Positions 42,135-51,495 of a DNA stretch of 64,000 nt are shown one piece after another. The translations under genes were made by a program, and so were the position numbers. Each line of letters opens with the position of its first letter. Position 1 is the first letter of the stretch. The stretch covers positions 285,868,200 to 285,932,199 of the forward strand of contig CM040125.1 in NCBI GenBank assembly GCA_022559845.1, written 5' to 3'. Under the pieces are notes generated by a model, which was not told the DNA's origin, did no database searches, and saw nothing but the letters and a program-made list of their open reading frames with translations. The stretch comes from Amorphophallus konjac. Lineage: Eukaryota; Streptophyta; Magnoliopsida; Alismatales; Araceae.

Positions 42135-42744
42135 TGTTGTGTCTCTGAGGTCATTTGAGTCATTCTGTGGTCTCTTGGGTCATTCGACATCATTCTATAG
42201 TCATATGAGTTCTGTGATATTCTTGGTTTTGATAATGGCTTAACACTATTAGTCATTGTTGTTTATCGCTCTCCATGTATTTGGTTTCATGATGCCCATT
42301 CACAACTTGCATTATATGTTCTCACATTGCATTAATACCAAGGAACATGCGGTTCTTGAATGCTCACATCAATCTTGAAACTTTGGGTTACTTGATGATC
42401 ATCCATTCGTTTAAATTCATTGTCATATGAACTTGCTCTTTTGATATGGATGGTTAATTTGGGAATGAGCTTTTCTATCCTTCTTGTCATTGAAATTCCA
42501 TGAGTGTGTTTCATGGATATTTTACTTGGGGTGGTTGATCCCGGTGTTTGATTTCATATGTGTATTTCATACATTTATTATATGGATTATTGAGCTAAAG
42601 TTCTAATCCTTTTTATATGATTTTGTAGGCCAAAACACTCAATATATATTCCCCAAGATCAAAGGAGTTTGATGCCACAGAGTTCGGAAGGGTTACAATG
42701 ACATTTGGGGCTGAATTGTGTTAATCTGGAATTTACTGTAGCTT

Positions 42745-42925
42745 TAGGTCGACCGGCGGCACTGTAGCTAGATCGACCGAATTTCCAAGAACCAAAAGGT
42801 TCGGGGTCTGTGACATTCCGGTCGACCGCCCCATGAATTCAGGTCAGCCGATTTTGCCAGAGCCGAAAAGTTCTGGCTGCAGCAGGTTCCGGTCGACCGG
42901 CGCATGAATTCTAGTAGACCGCCAG
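42745..42925. repeat. GGTCGACCG palindrome cluster, 5' LTR
   Basis: Six sites based on the palindrome CGGTCGACCG, near 42749, 42771, 42821, 42842, 42891 and 42913, all 140-320 bp upstream of the TATA box. The counterpart sites in the 3' LTR (59706-59885) differ mostly at their CG steps. Confidence 0.75.
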
Positions 42926-43062
42926 CCCCGATGCAGCCATGTTTGACTTCGAAATCCACCTCGTGGCCAGCCCCTTTCCATGGATTTGTTTAATCAAACC
43001 TTACCTAACTTCCCATGATTTGTGAATCTGGTCTGGAGGGTGTCCAAGGACCATTCCAAGGG

Positions 43063-43070
43063 TTATAAAA
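43063..43070 (+). promoter_or_regulatory. TATA box of element Y, 5' LTR
   Basis: TTATAAAA in GGTTATAAAACC; 3' LTR copy near 60022. Confidence 0.7.
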
Positions 43071-44101
43071 CCAACATGAGAGGGTTAGAAACCCTAGTTG
43101 ATGGAGTTGATGAAGTGAATCAAGGGAGGCCATTTCGAGAGCACTGTAGCACATCCGTGAACAGTGTTTCGGGCAGGAGTTCTTCATCCTTCCAAGGTGA
43201 TTCAAGGTGAGATCTGAAGCCAAGCAACCTCCAATCAAGCAAGAAGCATTCAAGGCTTGCAAAGGTGATCAAAGCTACATCCATACACCTCTTCATCAAC
43301 TCAAGGAGATTCAAAGAAGATCAAAGCTACATCCAACAATCTCTCCATCAACTCAAGGTGATTCAAGCTCATATCTCAATCCAGCAACCTCCAAGGAAGA
43401 GTAGAAGAAAGCAAGGCTAACAAGGGAAATCAAAGGAGGCTGCAAGGGTGTGTTCAAGGAAGAGGAGTTCGAGTTACTGTAGCTGTGAACAGTACTCCGG
43501 GAAGAAGTTCTTCATCAAATCCTCAAGAGATTCAAGCTCCAACAAACCTCAGACAAGATCTTTTCTCTTAAGCATATTCTATATCTTGTTTGAATGATTT
43601 CATATTTGTTCATTTTCCATTTCATTCAAACATTTGGAATTGAGAATCGTCCCTACCGGTGGTTAGTAGGAAGGCAATCGGGAGTTCTCCGATTTACGGT
43701 GTAGCCGTCCCTGCCGGCTTTGTGTGTAGGAAGACAGAAAGAGGGGTTTCTCTGTTCTGTGATTTAGGGTGTGTCCCCGGGTCAAGCTGTGTGTCAGCAA
43801 GGAAGCCTCACCGGGTTTTGGTGAGGGGTGGACGTAGGTTGCGAGGTTGCAACCGAACCACCTTAAAAATCCATGTGTTGTGGGTTGTTTATCATGTGTG
43901 ATTGATCTATATCTTCTAACCCCATTCACAGGTTCGTGTGCTTTCATACTTGGTTATATTGTTCACACACATATGTACTTTGAATGATCAACATAGCACA
44001 CACACACATGTACGGTTGTTGCAAGCTATTGCATGTTCTGTGCCACTCTACTTAATTCCACTGTGCATTGTGTCTAAGTGATTCATTCACTTTATAGGAG
44101 T

Positions 44102-44106
44102 GGTTC
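44102..44106. repeat. Target-site duplication GGTTC, left copy
   Basis: Identical to 53883-53887. Confidence 0.95.
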
Positions 44107-44502
44107 TGATGTGGCACAGCCCAAAGACCACTAAATATGATGAGATAACCCTAGGACTTAGACCCGCAAGCATACAAGCGCTCAATGATTCTCACAATGA
44201 CGATTTTTGCTCACCCGATTCACACGTTCACCCGGTGGGTCCGGGAGATAATGATGAAGGTCCGGGGCGGGACCCAATTGTTCTAATGGACTTACAATGC
44301 TAGGGCTGACCCCAAATGAGTCTAGGATACCCAACTTTGTGGGCGGCTGGCCCGCAAGGCGGGGGCTTGGTGGCACTCACTCACGGTCCGCGGTGGACAC
44401 TAACAAACTAGCATGCAAGTTCGAGCCCTCTTCTCACCGCCGACGAGCAATCAAAGCAATACTAAACTAGCAGGAATAAGGCTACTAAGGATAGTATCAG
44501 AA

Positions 44503-44730
44503 GCTCACCTGATCGGTGTGAAGACACCGATCCCGATCGGAGACGAGGGCGCGCCGGGAGGCGAGGGTATGCACCCGATCGCCGCGGCGATGTCGCTTGA
44601 CCTGAAACTTAAAGAGTACAACACTACACCTCACGCAGGAGGGATGAACTTGGGGTGGGGATTAATCTTATTACACCCAAAACTACCTCCACGCAGGGAG
44701 GGGCCTTCAGCCGGCCAAGCGGGGAGGGGA
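44503..44730 (-). other. Conserved structured block in the LTR of Z (3' LTR copy)
   Basis: Homologue of 9542-9770. 44677-44730 is almost identical to 9542-9595. The hairpin 44511-44532 has stem GATCGGTGT/ACACCGATC and loop CTTC on the minus strand. Two bases beyond it lies GTGAGC (44503-44508). The second copy is at 51892-52119. Confidence 0.75.
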
Positions 44731-45544
44731 TTTATGCAAAGGAAAAGCCGATCTTCCGAGCCCGCCGGTTCTGCCAATCTGCAAGTTGGCAGGACAGGAT
44801 GTCGCTGTTGATGCTGCCACGGGATCCACGGGGCTCCAAACTTGACGAAACCACTGCCAAAAGTTTCTCAGCTGACAGGGGATGAAGCTTGAATTTTTGG
44901 GGTAGCTTTGACACCCGAGGCTGGCAGTGCCGGCGATGGGAACAGGACAGCAATGTCTGGCTCCTGGCAGGTACCGAACTGATGCAGCAGGTTGCAGACG
45001 TCGCTGTGGCCGCTCCTGAACTCTGATTGGGACGAGGTTGGCGGTGACGCGATCGTGGTCGGAGTAGCTTCGAGAAGCAGTTGACGGGGCCTTGATCCAA
45101 GGTCGGAGGAGAGCGGGGTAGCAGGAAGAGTAGGTACAGGTCGAACCTGGTCCCACAGTGGGCAGACTACCCACCCTGATGAAGAAAATGTTAACTTGCA
45201 GCTCCGGTGGCCGAATGAGGTCCTTCTTCTTGGAGGAGACAGCTAACTGGTAGTAGTTTAAGCCCTCCAAAAATGGCGCTCAGATCTTCAGGGAGGAAGT
45301 CGTGGTCGGACTGTGACTGCAGCTCTGGTTCCCTGCCTGAGAGCTTCTGCGCAGTTGAGGGAGATCGGCTCCTGCGGACAGCTCCGACCTCGGATGTTGA
45401 CGAAACCACCTCGCCTTGAAAGCTCTTTGAACGCCCTTTCCAGAGATGTAGGCCTTGACACCAGGAGGACCAGGGAACGGCCGGTCCTGTTGCGATCTTC
45501 AGGACCCAACTCTGCAGCCTGCGACCTGTTTTCTGAAATGGCAA

Positions 45545-46120
45545 ACTAGCAAGAATGAAGGGAGTGGGAGGGGGTTAACAAAGCTTGAGGATGATGGCTG
45601 AAGGTTTAGGGAGGGGGGTAGGACGTGGCTAGGGCTCCAGGAGGTTAGGAATGGCAGGGATGGAGGGAGAAAGGGGGCTGGAACTGCTAGAGGTGGAGAT
45701 GGGGGGGGTGGATGTGCACAAGAGAGAAGATGAGTGTGAGGGAAGGTGGGGGGCGAACTTGGTTTGAGGGGGAGAGGAGGGCTGCGACCTAGGGACCAAG
45801 GGGGAAGGGGAGATGGGTAGGAAATTCGAATTTGGGGTGTTGGGAGGAGTGGAGTCAGCCTTGGGGAGGTGGGAAGATGCTTTGGGAAGTGAAGGGAGGT
45901 AGGTGGTGGTTGGGAAGTAGAGCTTGGATAGGTGGAGGGTTGTTGGGAATAGGTGGAGAGTTAAGGAGGGTGTGGGAAGTTGTGGGGTAGTAATGGGGGT
46001 AGGTGGAGGGATGGATTTGAATGAGAGGGGGGGGGAAGAGAGAGGAAGGGGGCGAACTATGCCCCTTGAGAGAGAGAGAGAGGTAATGAGAGAGAGAGAG
46101 TACAAGAGAGAGATCTAGGG
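45545..46120 (-). other. G-poor leader segment of Z (C-poor on the plus strand)
   Basis: About 575 bp with very few C on the plus strand, downstream of the minus-strand TATA box; copy at 52934-53510. Runs of G on the plus strand could form quadruplexes in the antisense DNA. Confidence 0.7.
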
Positions 46121-46461
46121 AGGTAGAATGAAGTGGTTTTCATTAATTTCATCCAAAGTGAGTACAAGTGGAGAGGTGGGGCCTATATATAGGCAACCAC
46201 TCTTTACATGACCAAAATGTCCCTGACAATAGGACAAAAGACCGAGCATATCCTAGACTCAATCCTATGGGCCCATAACTAAGGAAATAAGGCCCAATTA
46301 AGCAAAATAAGGGAAATGGACTAGAACCACATGACTCAATAAAGGGAAATACATAAGATAGGACTCAATAAAAGGAAAATACATAAAATGAACCCGGGAA
46401 AATAAAGATAACAAGTGGAGACCATGATCAATCCATATCAAGAGTGTGTAGACGACCAAAG

Positions 46462-49400
46462 CTAGAGGGAGTGTCGTGAGATGCCCTCATCAAATCCCCC
46501 GGGGTGGGGAGAACTCGACCCTGTCGAGTATGGGTCTGCCTGACTGTCGTACTGCTCTATCATGTCGGGGTCCAGGCGCATCAAATCCTCCCGACTTACC
46601 CATGCATCCTCGGTCGGGGGACGGTTCTTCCACCTAACCAGATAGCGCTGATACACCTTGTGCCTTGTAATGATACTCTGCTCATCCAGTATTGCCTCTA
46701 CCTGCTCTTGTCGGCCCCTCAAGCTAGAAAGTGGAGTCCCTCCGGGGGTGTCTCTCATAAGGGGGGGTGAAGGCTCAAGCTCCTCACTAGGTTCCACCGC
46801 GGGGCCTTTGTAGGGTACCAGGTCCGCCACGTTGAAGGTAGGGTGTACCCCATAGCTCTCTGGTAGGTCAAGCTCATAAGCATTGTTGCCAAGTCGTCGT
46901 AGAACTCGAAAGGGTCCCGACCCTCGTGCCCTCAACTTGGAGGCAGGCCCGGGAAGGAGCCGCTCCGTCCTCACCATCACCGGGTCCCCCACTTGGAATT
47001 CACAGTGGCGCCGGTGAGCATCGGCCCGTCTTTTGTAAGCCTCATTGCTTTTACCTATATGCTTGCGGATGTCATCATGCAACTCTTTGATATGCTGTGC
47101 AAAGGACTCAGCTGAGACTGACACTCTAGCATGTGGGGGAAGGGGAATGAGATCCGAGGGCTTTCTAGGCCTAAAACCATGTACTACCTCAAATGGACTC
47201 TTGCCTATGGACCTATTGACAGAATCATTGTAGGCAAACTCGGCTTGAGATAAGAGGAGATCCCAATTCCCAGGGTGATCCCCTACAAGGCATCGGAGCA
47301 AGTTCCCAAGGCTTCGGTTGACGACCTCAGTTTGGCCATCGGTTTGAGGATGATAGGCAGTGGAGAATTTGAGGAGGGTCCCCATCAAGTGCCATAGAGT
47401 CTTCCAAAAATAACTAGTGAACTTCACATCTCTATCGGACACAATAGTCTTAGGTAACCCATGGAGTCGGACTACCTCATCAAAGAATAACCGGGCGATC
47501 CTAGAGGCATCAGAGGTCTTGGAGCAGGGGATAAAGTGGGCCATCTTTGAGAACCTGTCAACCACTACAAAGATGGAATCATGTTTGCGCAAGGTCTTTG
47601 GTAGGCCAAGAATGAAATCCATGCTCAAATCCTCCCATGGTTGGTTGGGTATGGGTAGTGGTGTGTAAAGCCCGGTGTTTTGTCTTACTTGCTTGGCGGA
47701 TGCACATATGCGGCATTGTCCCACAATGTGGGCCGCATCCTTCTTGAGACTGGGCCAGTGGAATTGCCTCTCAACCAACTCTATGGTTTTGTGGATCCCA
47801 AAGTGACCAGCTAGGCCACCACTATGTAATTCCCAAACTAGGAAGTCCCTAAGTGAAGTCCTAGGTATGCAAAGCTTATTCCCTTTGAACAGATATCCAT
47901 CTTGAAGTATGAACTCCTTATACTCCTTGAGTGGCTGGGTGGAAAGGGTGTTGTAGTGAGTCCCAAAGTCAGGGCAATGTGGGTATTCCCCTTTGATTCT
48001 CTCAAATCCGATTACCTCCACTTGGACGGTGGAGAGTAAGGCTACTCGCCTACTTAGTGCATCGGCGGCGCGGTTCTCACTACCCATCTTATACTTGAGG
48101 ACAAAGGTGTAGGCTTGAATGTATTCTACCCATCGGGCATGGCGGGCATTGAGTTTTTGTTGAGTGTTGAGATATTTCAGAGCCTCATGGTCCGAGAAGA
48201 TCACAAATTCTTTGGGTAGGAGATAGTGCCTCCAATGCCGGAGGGATTGAACCACGGCATAAAGCTCTTTGTCATATGTGGAGTATCTCGTCCTAGCCTC
48301 ACAAAGTTTTTCACTAAAGTAGGCTACTGGGTGACCCTCTTGGCTAAGGATACCTCCAATCCCTACCCCGGAAGCATCACATGTGACCTCAAAGACCTTT
48401 GAAAAGTCGGGTAGGCAGAGGACCGGGGCTTGGGTCATTTTCTCTTTAAGCTCTAGGAAGGCTTTGGAGGCTGCCCTAGTCCAAACAAATGTGCCTTTCT
48501 TGAGGCAATCCGTGATAGGAGTGGTGATAGTGCTAAACCCCCAGATGAATCTCCTATAGAAGGTGGCTAGCCCATGGAAGCTTCGGGCGTCATGAATGGT
48601 TTTGGGCTCGGGCCACTCAAGAATAGCTTGGACCTTTTCGGGGTCCATGGATACTCCTTGGGATGAGACAATAAATCCTAGGAAGGCTAGTTGATTGGTC
48701 AAGAAATGACACTTCCCGGGATTGGCAAAGAGACTCTCTTTCCTAAGGATGGTGCACACTTGTTTGAGGTGATCGAGGTGGGCTTCCTTGGATTGGCTAT
48801 ATATGAGGATGTCATCAAAGTAGACAACTAGAAAGATGCCAATGAAGGGCCGGAGGACCTCGGTCATGAGACGCATGAAGGTACTTGGTGCATTAGAAAG
48901 GCCGAAAGGCATAACAAGCCATTCATAGAGACCGTCCTTAGTTTTAAAGGCGGTTTTCCACTCGTCCCCGGGCCTAATGCGGACTTGGTGGTAGCCACTT
49001 TTGAGATCAATTTTGGAGAAGATGGTGGCTCCCGCTAGCATGTCCAGCATGTCATCAAGCCGAGGGATGGGGAACCTATATTTGACCGTTATCTTGTTGA
49101 CGGCTCGGCTATCTACACACATGCGCCAAGTCCCATCCTTTTTGGGTGTGAGAAGAGCCGGGACGGCACAAGGGCTTTTGCTAATTCGGAGGAAGCCCTT
49201 CTTGATGAGCTCCTCAATTTGCCTCCTGAGCTCGGCATGTTCGGTGGGGTTGAGGCGGTAGTGTGGGAGGTTGGGTAAGGTAGCTCCGGGCACAAGGTCG
49301 ATGGCATGTTGCACATCGCGCATGGGTGGTAGCTTGTCCGGAAGCTCCTCGGGAAACACATCATGGAAGTCCTCCAAGAGTTGTTGAATTTCTATTGGGT

Positions 49401-51387
49401 GTGGGTCAGTTGGGGTGGATTCCCCAAGGCAAATAACAATGGCACACACATGTTCCCCTTGGTTGACTACTTCCCTAAGCTCTTTCCTAGTGATGAGGTG
49501 TAGACTCCTAGGAGGCTTGTTGACCATAGTAGGGTTAGGGCTTGGTGGGGTGGGGTTTGGTGAGTTTGGAATAGTGGGAGGGGTAGGGGATCCCTCAAGG
49601 GAGGGAGATGCTTTCTTGGGAAGGGGGCAAGGTGGAGAGGGGTTGAGTTGGATCTTCTTCCCTTCATGAATGAAGATGCAAGTGTTTGTCTTTCCTAGAA
49701 AGGTGGCATCTACATCGTAGATCCAAGGTCGTCCTAGGAGTATACTCCCAACTTCCATAGGTAGGATGTCGCACCACACTTGGCTTTGATAAGATTGGAA
49801 TGCAATGGGGACAAGGCAACGATCACTAACGGGTATGGAGGTGGTATCAATCCATGCTACCCGATATGGGTGGGGATGTGGGGAGGTGGTAAGGCCCAAA
49901 AGTTTGACGGTGTCGGGTGACACCACATTCACACTACTTCCATTGTCCAAGATGACTTTCCTAACATGGCTCCCTATCCGTATGTAGGTATGGAATATGG
50001 TGTTTCTCCTCCAATCATGCTCTTGGGTTTGAGTGAGGGTGCATCTAACCACTCCGAGGTGGGAGTCGGTGGGTGGAGGAGGTTGTTCTTGGTTGCTTCC
50101 CATGTAGTGGTTCTCATACTCCTCCTCCCATTCATGAGAGGGTTCATATACCTCAACTTCTTCTTCAAATTCAACTTGGGGTTGGGGGTTGGTCTCCTCT
50201 ATGAGTAAGTTTGATGCTCCCTTGGTGGGGCATTGATTGGCAAAGTGTCCATACCCATAACACCTAAAGCATTGCTGCCCACTTTGATGGTTTGGGGTCA
50301 TCTTAGTGTGAGGGAGAGTGGGTGTCGGACTGGGCCTATTGGGAGTTGTGTTTAGGGGTCCACTTGTGGGGCGGAGTGGTGGAGTGGCATTAGGAGGGGT
50401 GACCCGTGTGGGGGGAGCTCCCATGGGTGTAGGAAGGAGACCTCTTTGGGGTGGTGGGGGGTTGGCCCGAGGTGCCATGGCTCTAGGATCCATTCCCCGA
50501 GGGGAACCCATTCGCGTGTACCGAGAGAATTTCTCGGCATCCCGAGCTACTTGGTAGGCTTGCTCTAAAGTTGTTACTTGACGCATGAATAGTTCCTTTT
50601 TGATATGGAATTGAAGCCCATTCCTAAAGCGGGAGAGTGTGACGGAGGGGTCCTCTTGGACTCCACATTTGAGGAGGTAGTAGTCAAACTTTTCAATGTA
50701 TTCCATAACGGTCTTTCCTTCTTGAGTCAAGGCTTGCCATTCATCTAGGAGGTTTTGATGGTAGGAGGGTGGGACATATTTGAGTTTGAGTTGGTCTTTC
50801 ATGGCCCCCCATGTGGTGATTGGAACTTCCCTCCTAACTATCCTTAAGGCTTCAACATTCATCCAATGAGTTTTGGCAAGTTTGGTTAATTGCATCTTTG
50901 CAAGTCGGACTTTCCTATCCTCGGTCATTGGGTACCAATCAAAATATTGATCCATGGCTGCCTCCCAATCTAAGTAGATGCTCGGATGATGAGATCCATC
51001 AAAAGTGGGAGCATCGACTTTCACAAGTCTCATTAGTTGGTCATCCGGGTTGTCCCGGGGAGGCCTCTCATTCCTTCTAGGGGGTGGGTCCCTTTCCGGT
51101 TCGGCAGGGGGGTCAAGGTTGAGTCCTCCTATGGCTGGCTCCACATGTGGAGGGGGATCTCTCCTATCTCCTTCCCTTGGAATAGGTCTATTTTCCTCAA
51201 GTTGTTCAAGCCGGGCCGTAATACCGTCAAGCCTTCCCATAATTTCGGTCATGTAGTCCACAAGAAACCTCATTTGGTCGGGAAGCTCATGCTCATTGTG
51301 AGGGGGATTTCCTTGGGGATTGGGATTCATGGTGTTATTGGAAGAAGATGGATTGCCTTGATAATGAGTTCCACTACGGGTGGTCAT
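46462..51387 (-). CDS. gag-pol: Gag-Pol polyprotein of CRM-like chromovirus Z (1641 aa, intact)
   Basis: A single uninterrupted frame starting 94 bp after the PBS (MTTRSGTHYQ). Approximate domains: capsid 120-290; CCHC zinc knuckle CFRCYGYGHFANQC at 373-386; protease DNGSS at 481-485; RT about 720-910 with YFDD at 856-859; RNase H from DAS near 1004 to DALSRR at 1114; integrase HHCC 1188-1228; catalytic Asp1257, Asp1318 and Glu1354 (D,D-35-E); C-terminal GPFRVLRRLG near 1490; chromodomain about 1562-1612 (YLVRWKNRP). Products assemble particles, copy the RNA and integrate the cDNA; the chromodomain probably influences target chromatin. The last nine or ten residues are encoded by the LTR. The length is normal for a chromovirus. 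No defect is visible. Confidence 0.95.
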   Translation of the reverse strand: MTTRSGTHYQGNPSSSNNTMNPNPQGNPPHNEHELPDQMRFLVDYMTEIMGRLDGITARLEQLEENRPIPREGDRRDPPPHVEPAIGGLNLDPPAEPERDPPPRRNERPPRDNPDDQLMRLVKVDAPTFDGSHHPSIYLDWEAAMDQYFDWYPMTEDRKVRLAKMQLTKLAKTHWMNVEALRIVRREVPITTWGAMKDQLKLKYVPPSYHQNLLDEWQALTQEGKTVMEYIEKFDYYLLKCGVQEDPSVTLSRFRNGLQFHIKKELFMRQVTTLEQAYQVARDAEKFSRYTRMGSPRGMDPRAMAPRANPPPPQRGLLPTPMGAPPTRVTPPNATPPLRPTSGPLNTTPNRPSPTPTLPHTKMTPNHQSGQQCFRCYGYGHFANQCPTKGASNLLIEETNPQPQVEFEEEVEVYEPSHEWEEEYENHYMGSNQEQPPPPTDSHLGVVRCTLTQTQEHDWRRNTIFHTYIRIGSHVRKVILDNGSSVNVVSPDTVKLLGLTTSPHPHPYRVAWIDTTSIPVSDRCLVPIAFQSYQSQVWCDILPMEVGSILLGRPWIYDVDATFLGKTNTCIFIHEGKKIQLNPSPPCPLPKKASPSLEGSPTPPTIPNSPNPTPPSPNPTMVNKPPRSLHLITRKELREVVNQGEHVCAIVICLGESTPTDPHPIEIQQLLEDFHDVFPEELPDKLPPMRDVQHAIDLVPGATLPNLPHYRLNPTEHAELRRQIEELIKKGFLRISKSPCAVPALLTPKKDGTWRMCVDSRAVNKITVKYRFPIPRLDDMLDMLAGATIFSKIDLKSGYHQVRIRPGDEWKTAFKTKDGLYEWLVMPFGLSNAPSTFMRLMTEVLRPFIGIFLVVYFDDILIYSQSKEAHLDHLKQVCTILRKESLFANPGKCHFLTNQLAFLGFIVSSQGVSMDPEKVQAILEWPEPKTIHDARSFHGLATFYRRFIWGFSTITTPITDCLKKGTFVWTRAASKAFLELKEKMTQAPVLCLPDFSKVFEVTCDASGVGIGGILSQEGHPVAYFSEKLCEARTRYSTYDKELYAVVQSLRHWRHYLLPKEFVIFSDHEALKYLNTQQKLNARHARWVEYIQAYTFVLKYKMGSENRAADALSRRVALLSTVQVEVIGFERIKGEYPHCPDFGTHYNTLSTQPLKEYKEFILQDGYLFKGNKLCIPRTSLRDFLVWELHSGGLAGHFGIHKTIELVERQFHWPSLKKDAAHIVGQCRICASAKQVRQNTGLYTPLPIPNQPWEDLSMDFILGLPKTLRKHDSIFVVVDRFSKMAHFIPCSKTSDASRIARLFFDEVVRLHGLPKTIVSDRDVKFTSYFWKTLWHLMGTLLKFSTAYHPQTDGQTEVVNRSLGNLLRCLVGDHPGNWDLLLSQAEFAYNDSVNRSIGKSPFEVVHGFRPRKPSDLIPLPPHARVSVSAESFAQHIKELHDDIRKHIGKSNEAYKRRADAHRRHCEFQVGDPVMVRTERLLPGPASKLRARGSGPFRVLRRLGNNAYELDLPESYGVHPTFNVADLVPYKGPAVEPSEELEPSPPLMRDTPGGTPLSSLRGRQEQVEAILDEQSIITRHKVYQRYLVRWKNRPPTEDAWVSREDLMRLDPDMIEQYDSQADPYSTGSSSPHPGGFDEGISRHSL

Positions 51388-51481
51388 GCAAGGTTGGGTG
51401 GGCTATGCAAGGGTGTGCGAATGCACCTAAGAAAGACTTAGTGTGACCCAAGACTAGACTTGTAAGGACAAGCCTATGACC
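51388..51481 (-). other. Leader of Z between PBS and gag
   Basis: Short untranslated stretch; no feature seen. Confidence 0.5.
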
Positions 51482-51493
51482 GCTCTGATACCA
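51482..51493 (-). other. Primer binding site of Z, initiator tRNA-Met type
   Basis: TGGTATCAGAGC on the minus strand, two bases after the LTR end. Confidence 0.95.
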
Positions 51494-51495
51494 CT

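Larger units (their letters stand above)
44107..46492 (-). repeat. 3' LTR of chromovirus Z
   Basis: 2386 bp. Minus-strand TATA in CCTATATATAGG (46184-46191). The pol stop codon lies 31 bp inside this LTR. Confidence 0.95.

Noticed and set aside
44707..45270. 187-aa minus-strand open frame in the LTR of Z (and the copy near 52096)
   Set aside because: No domain, and no matching frame in the related LTR; it overlaps the structured non-coding block.
45629..46105. 158-aa Pro/Ser-rich minus-strand ORF in the LTR of Z
   Set aside because: Consequence of the G-free composition; low complexity.
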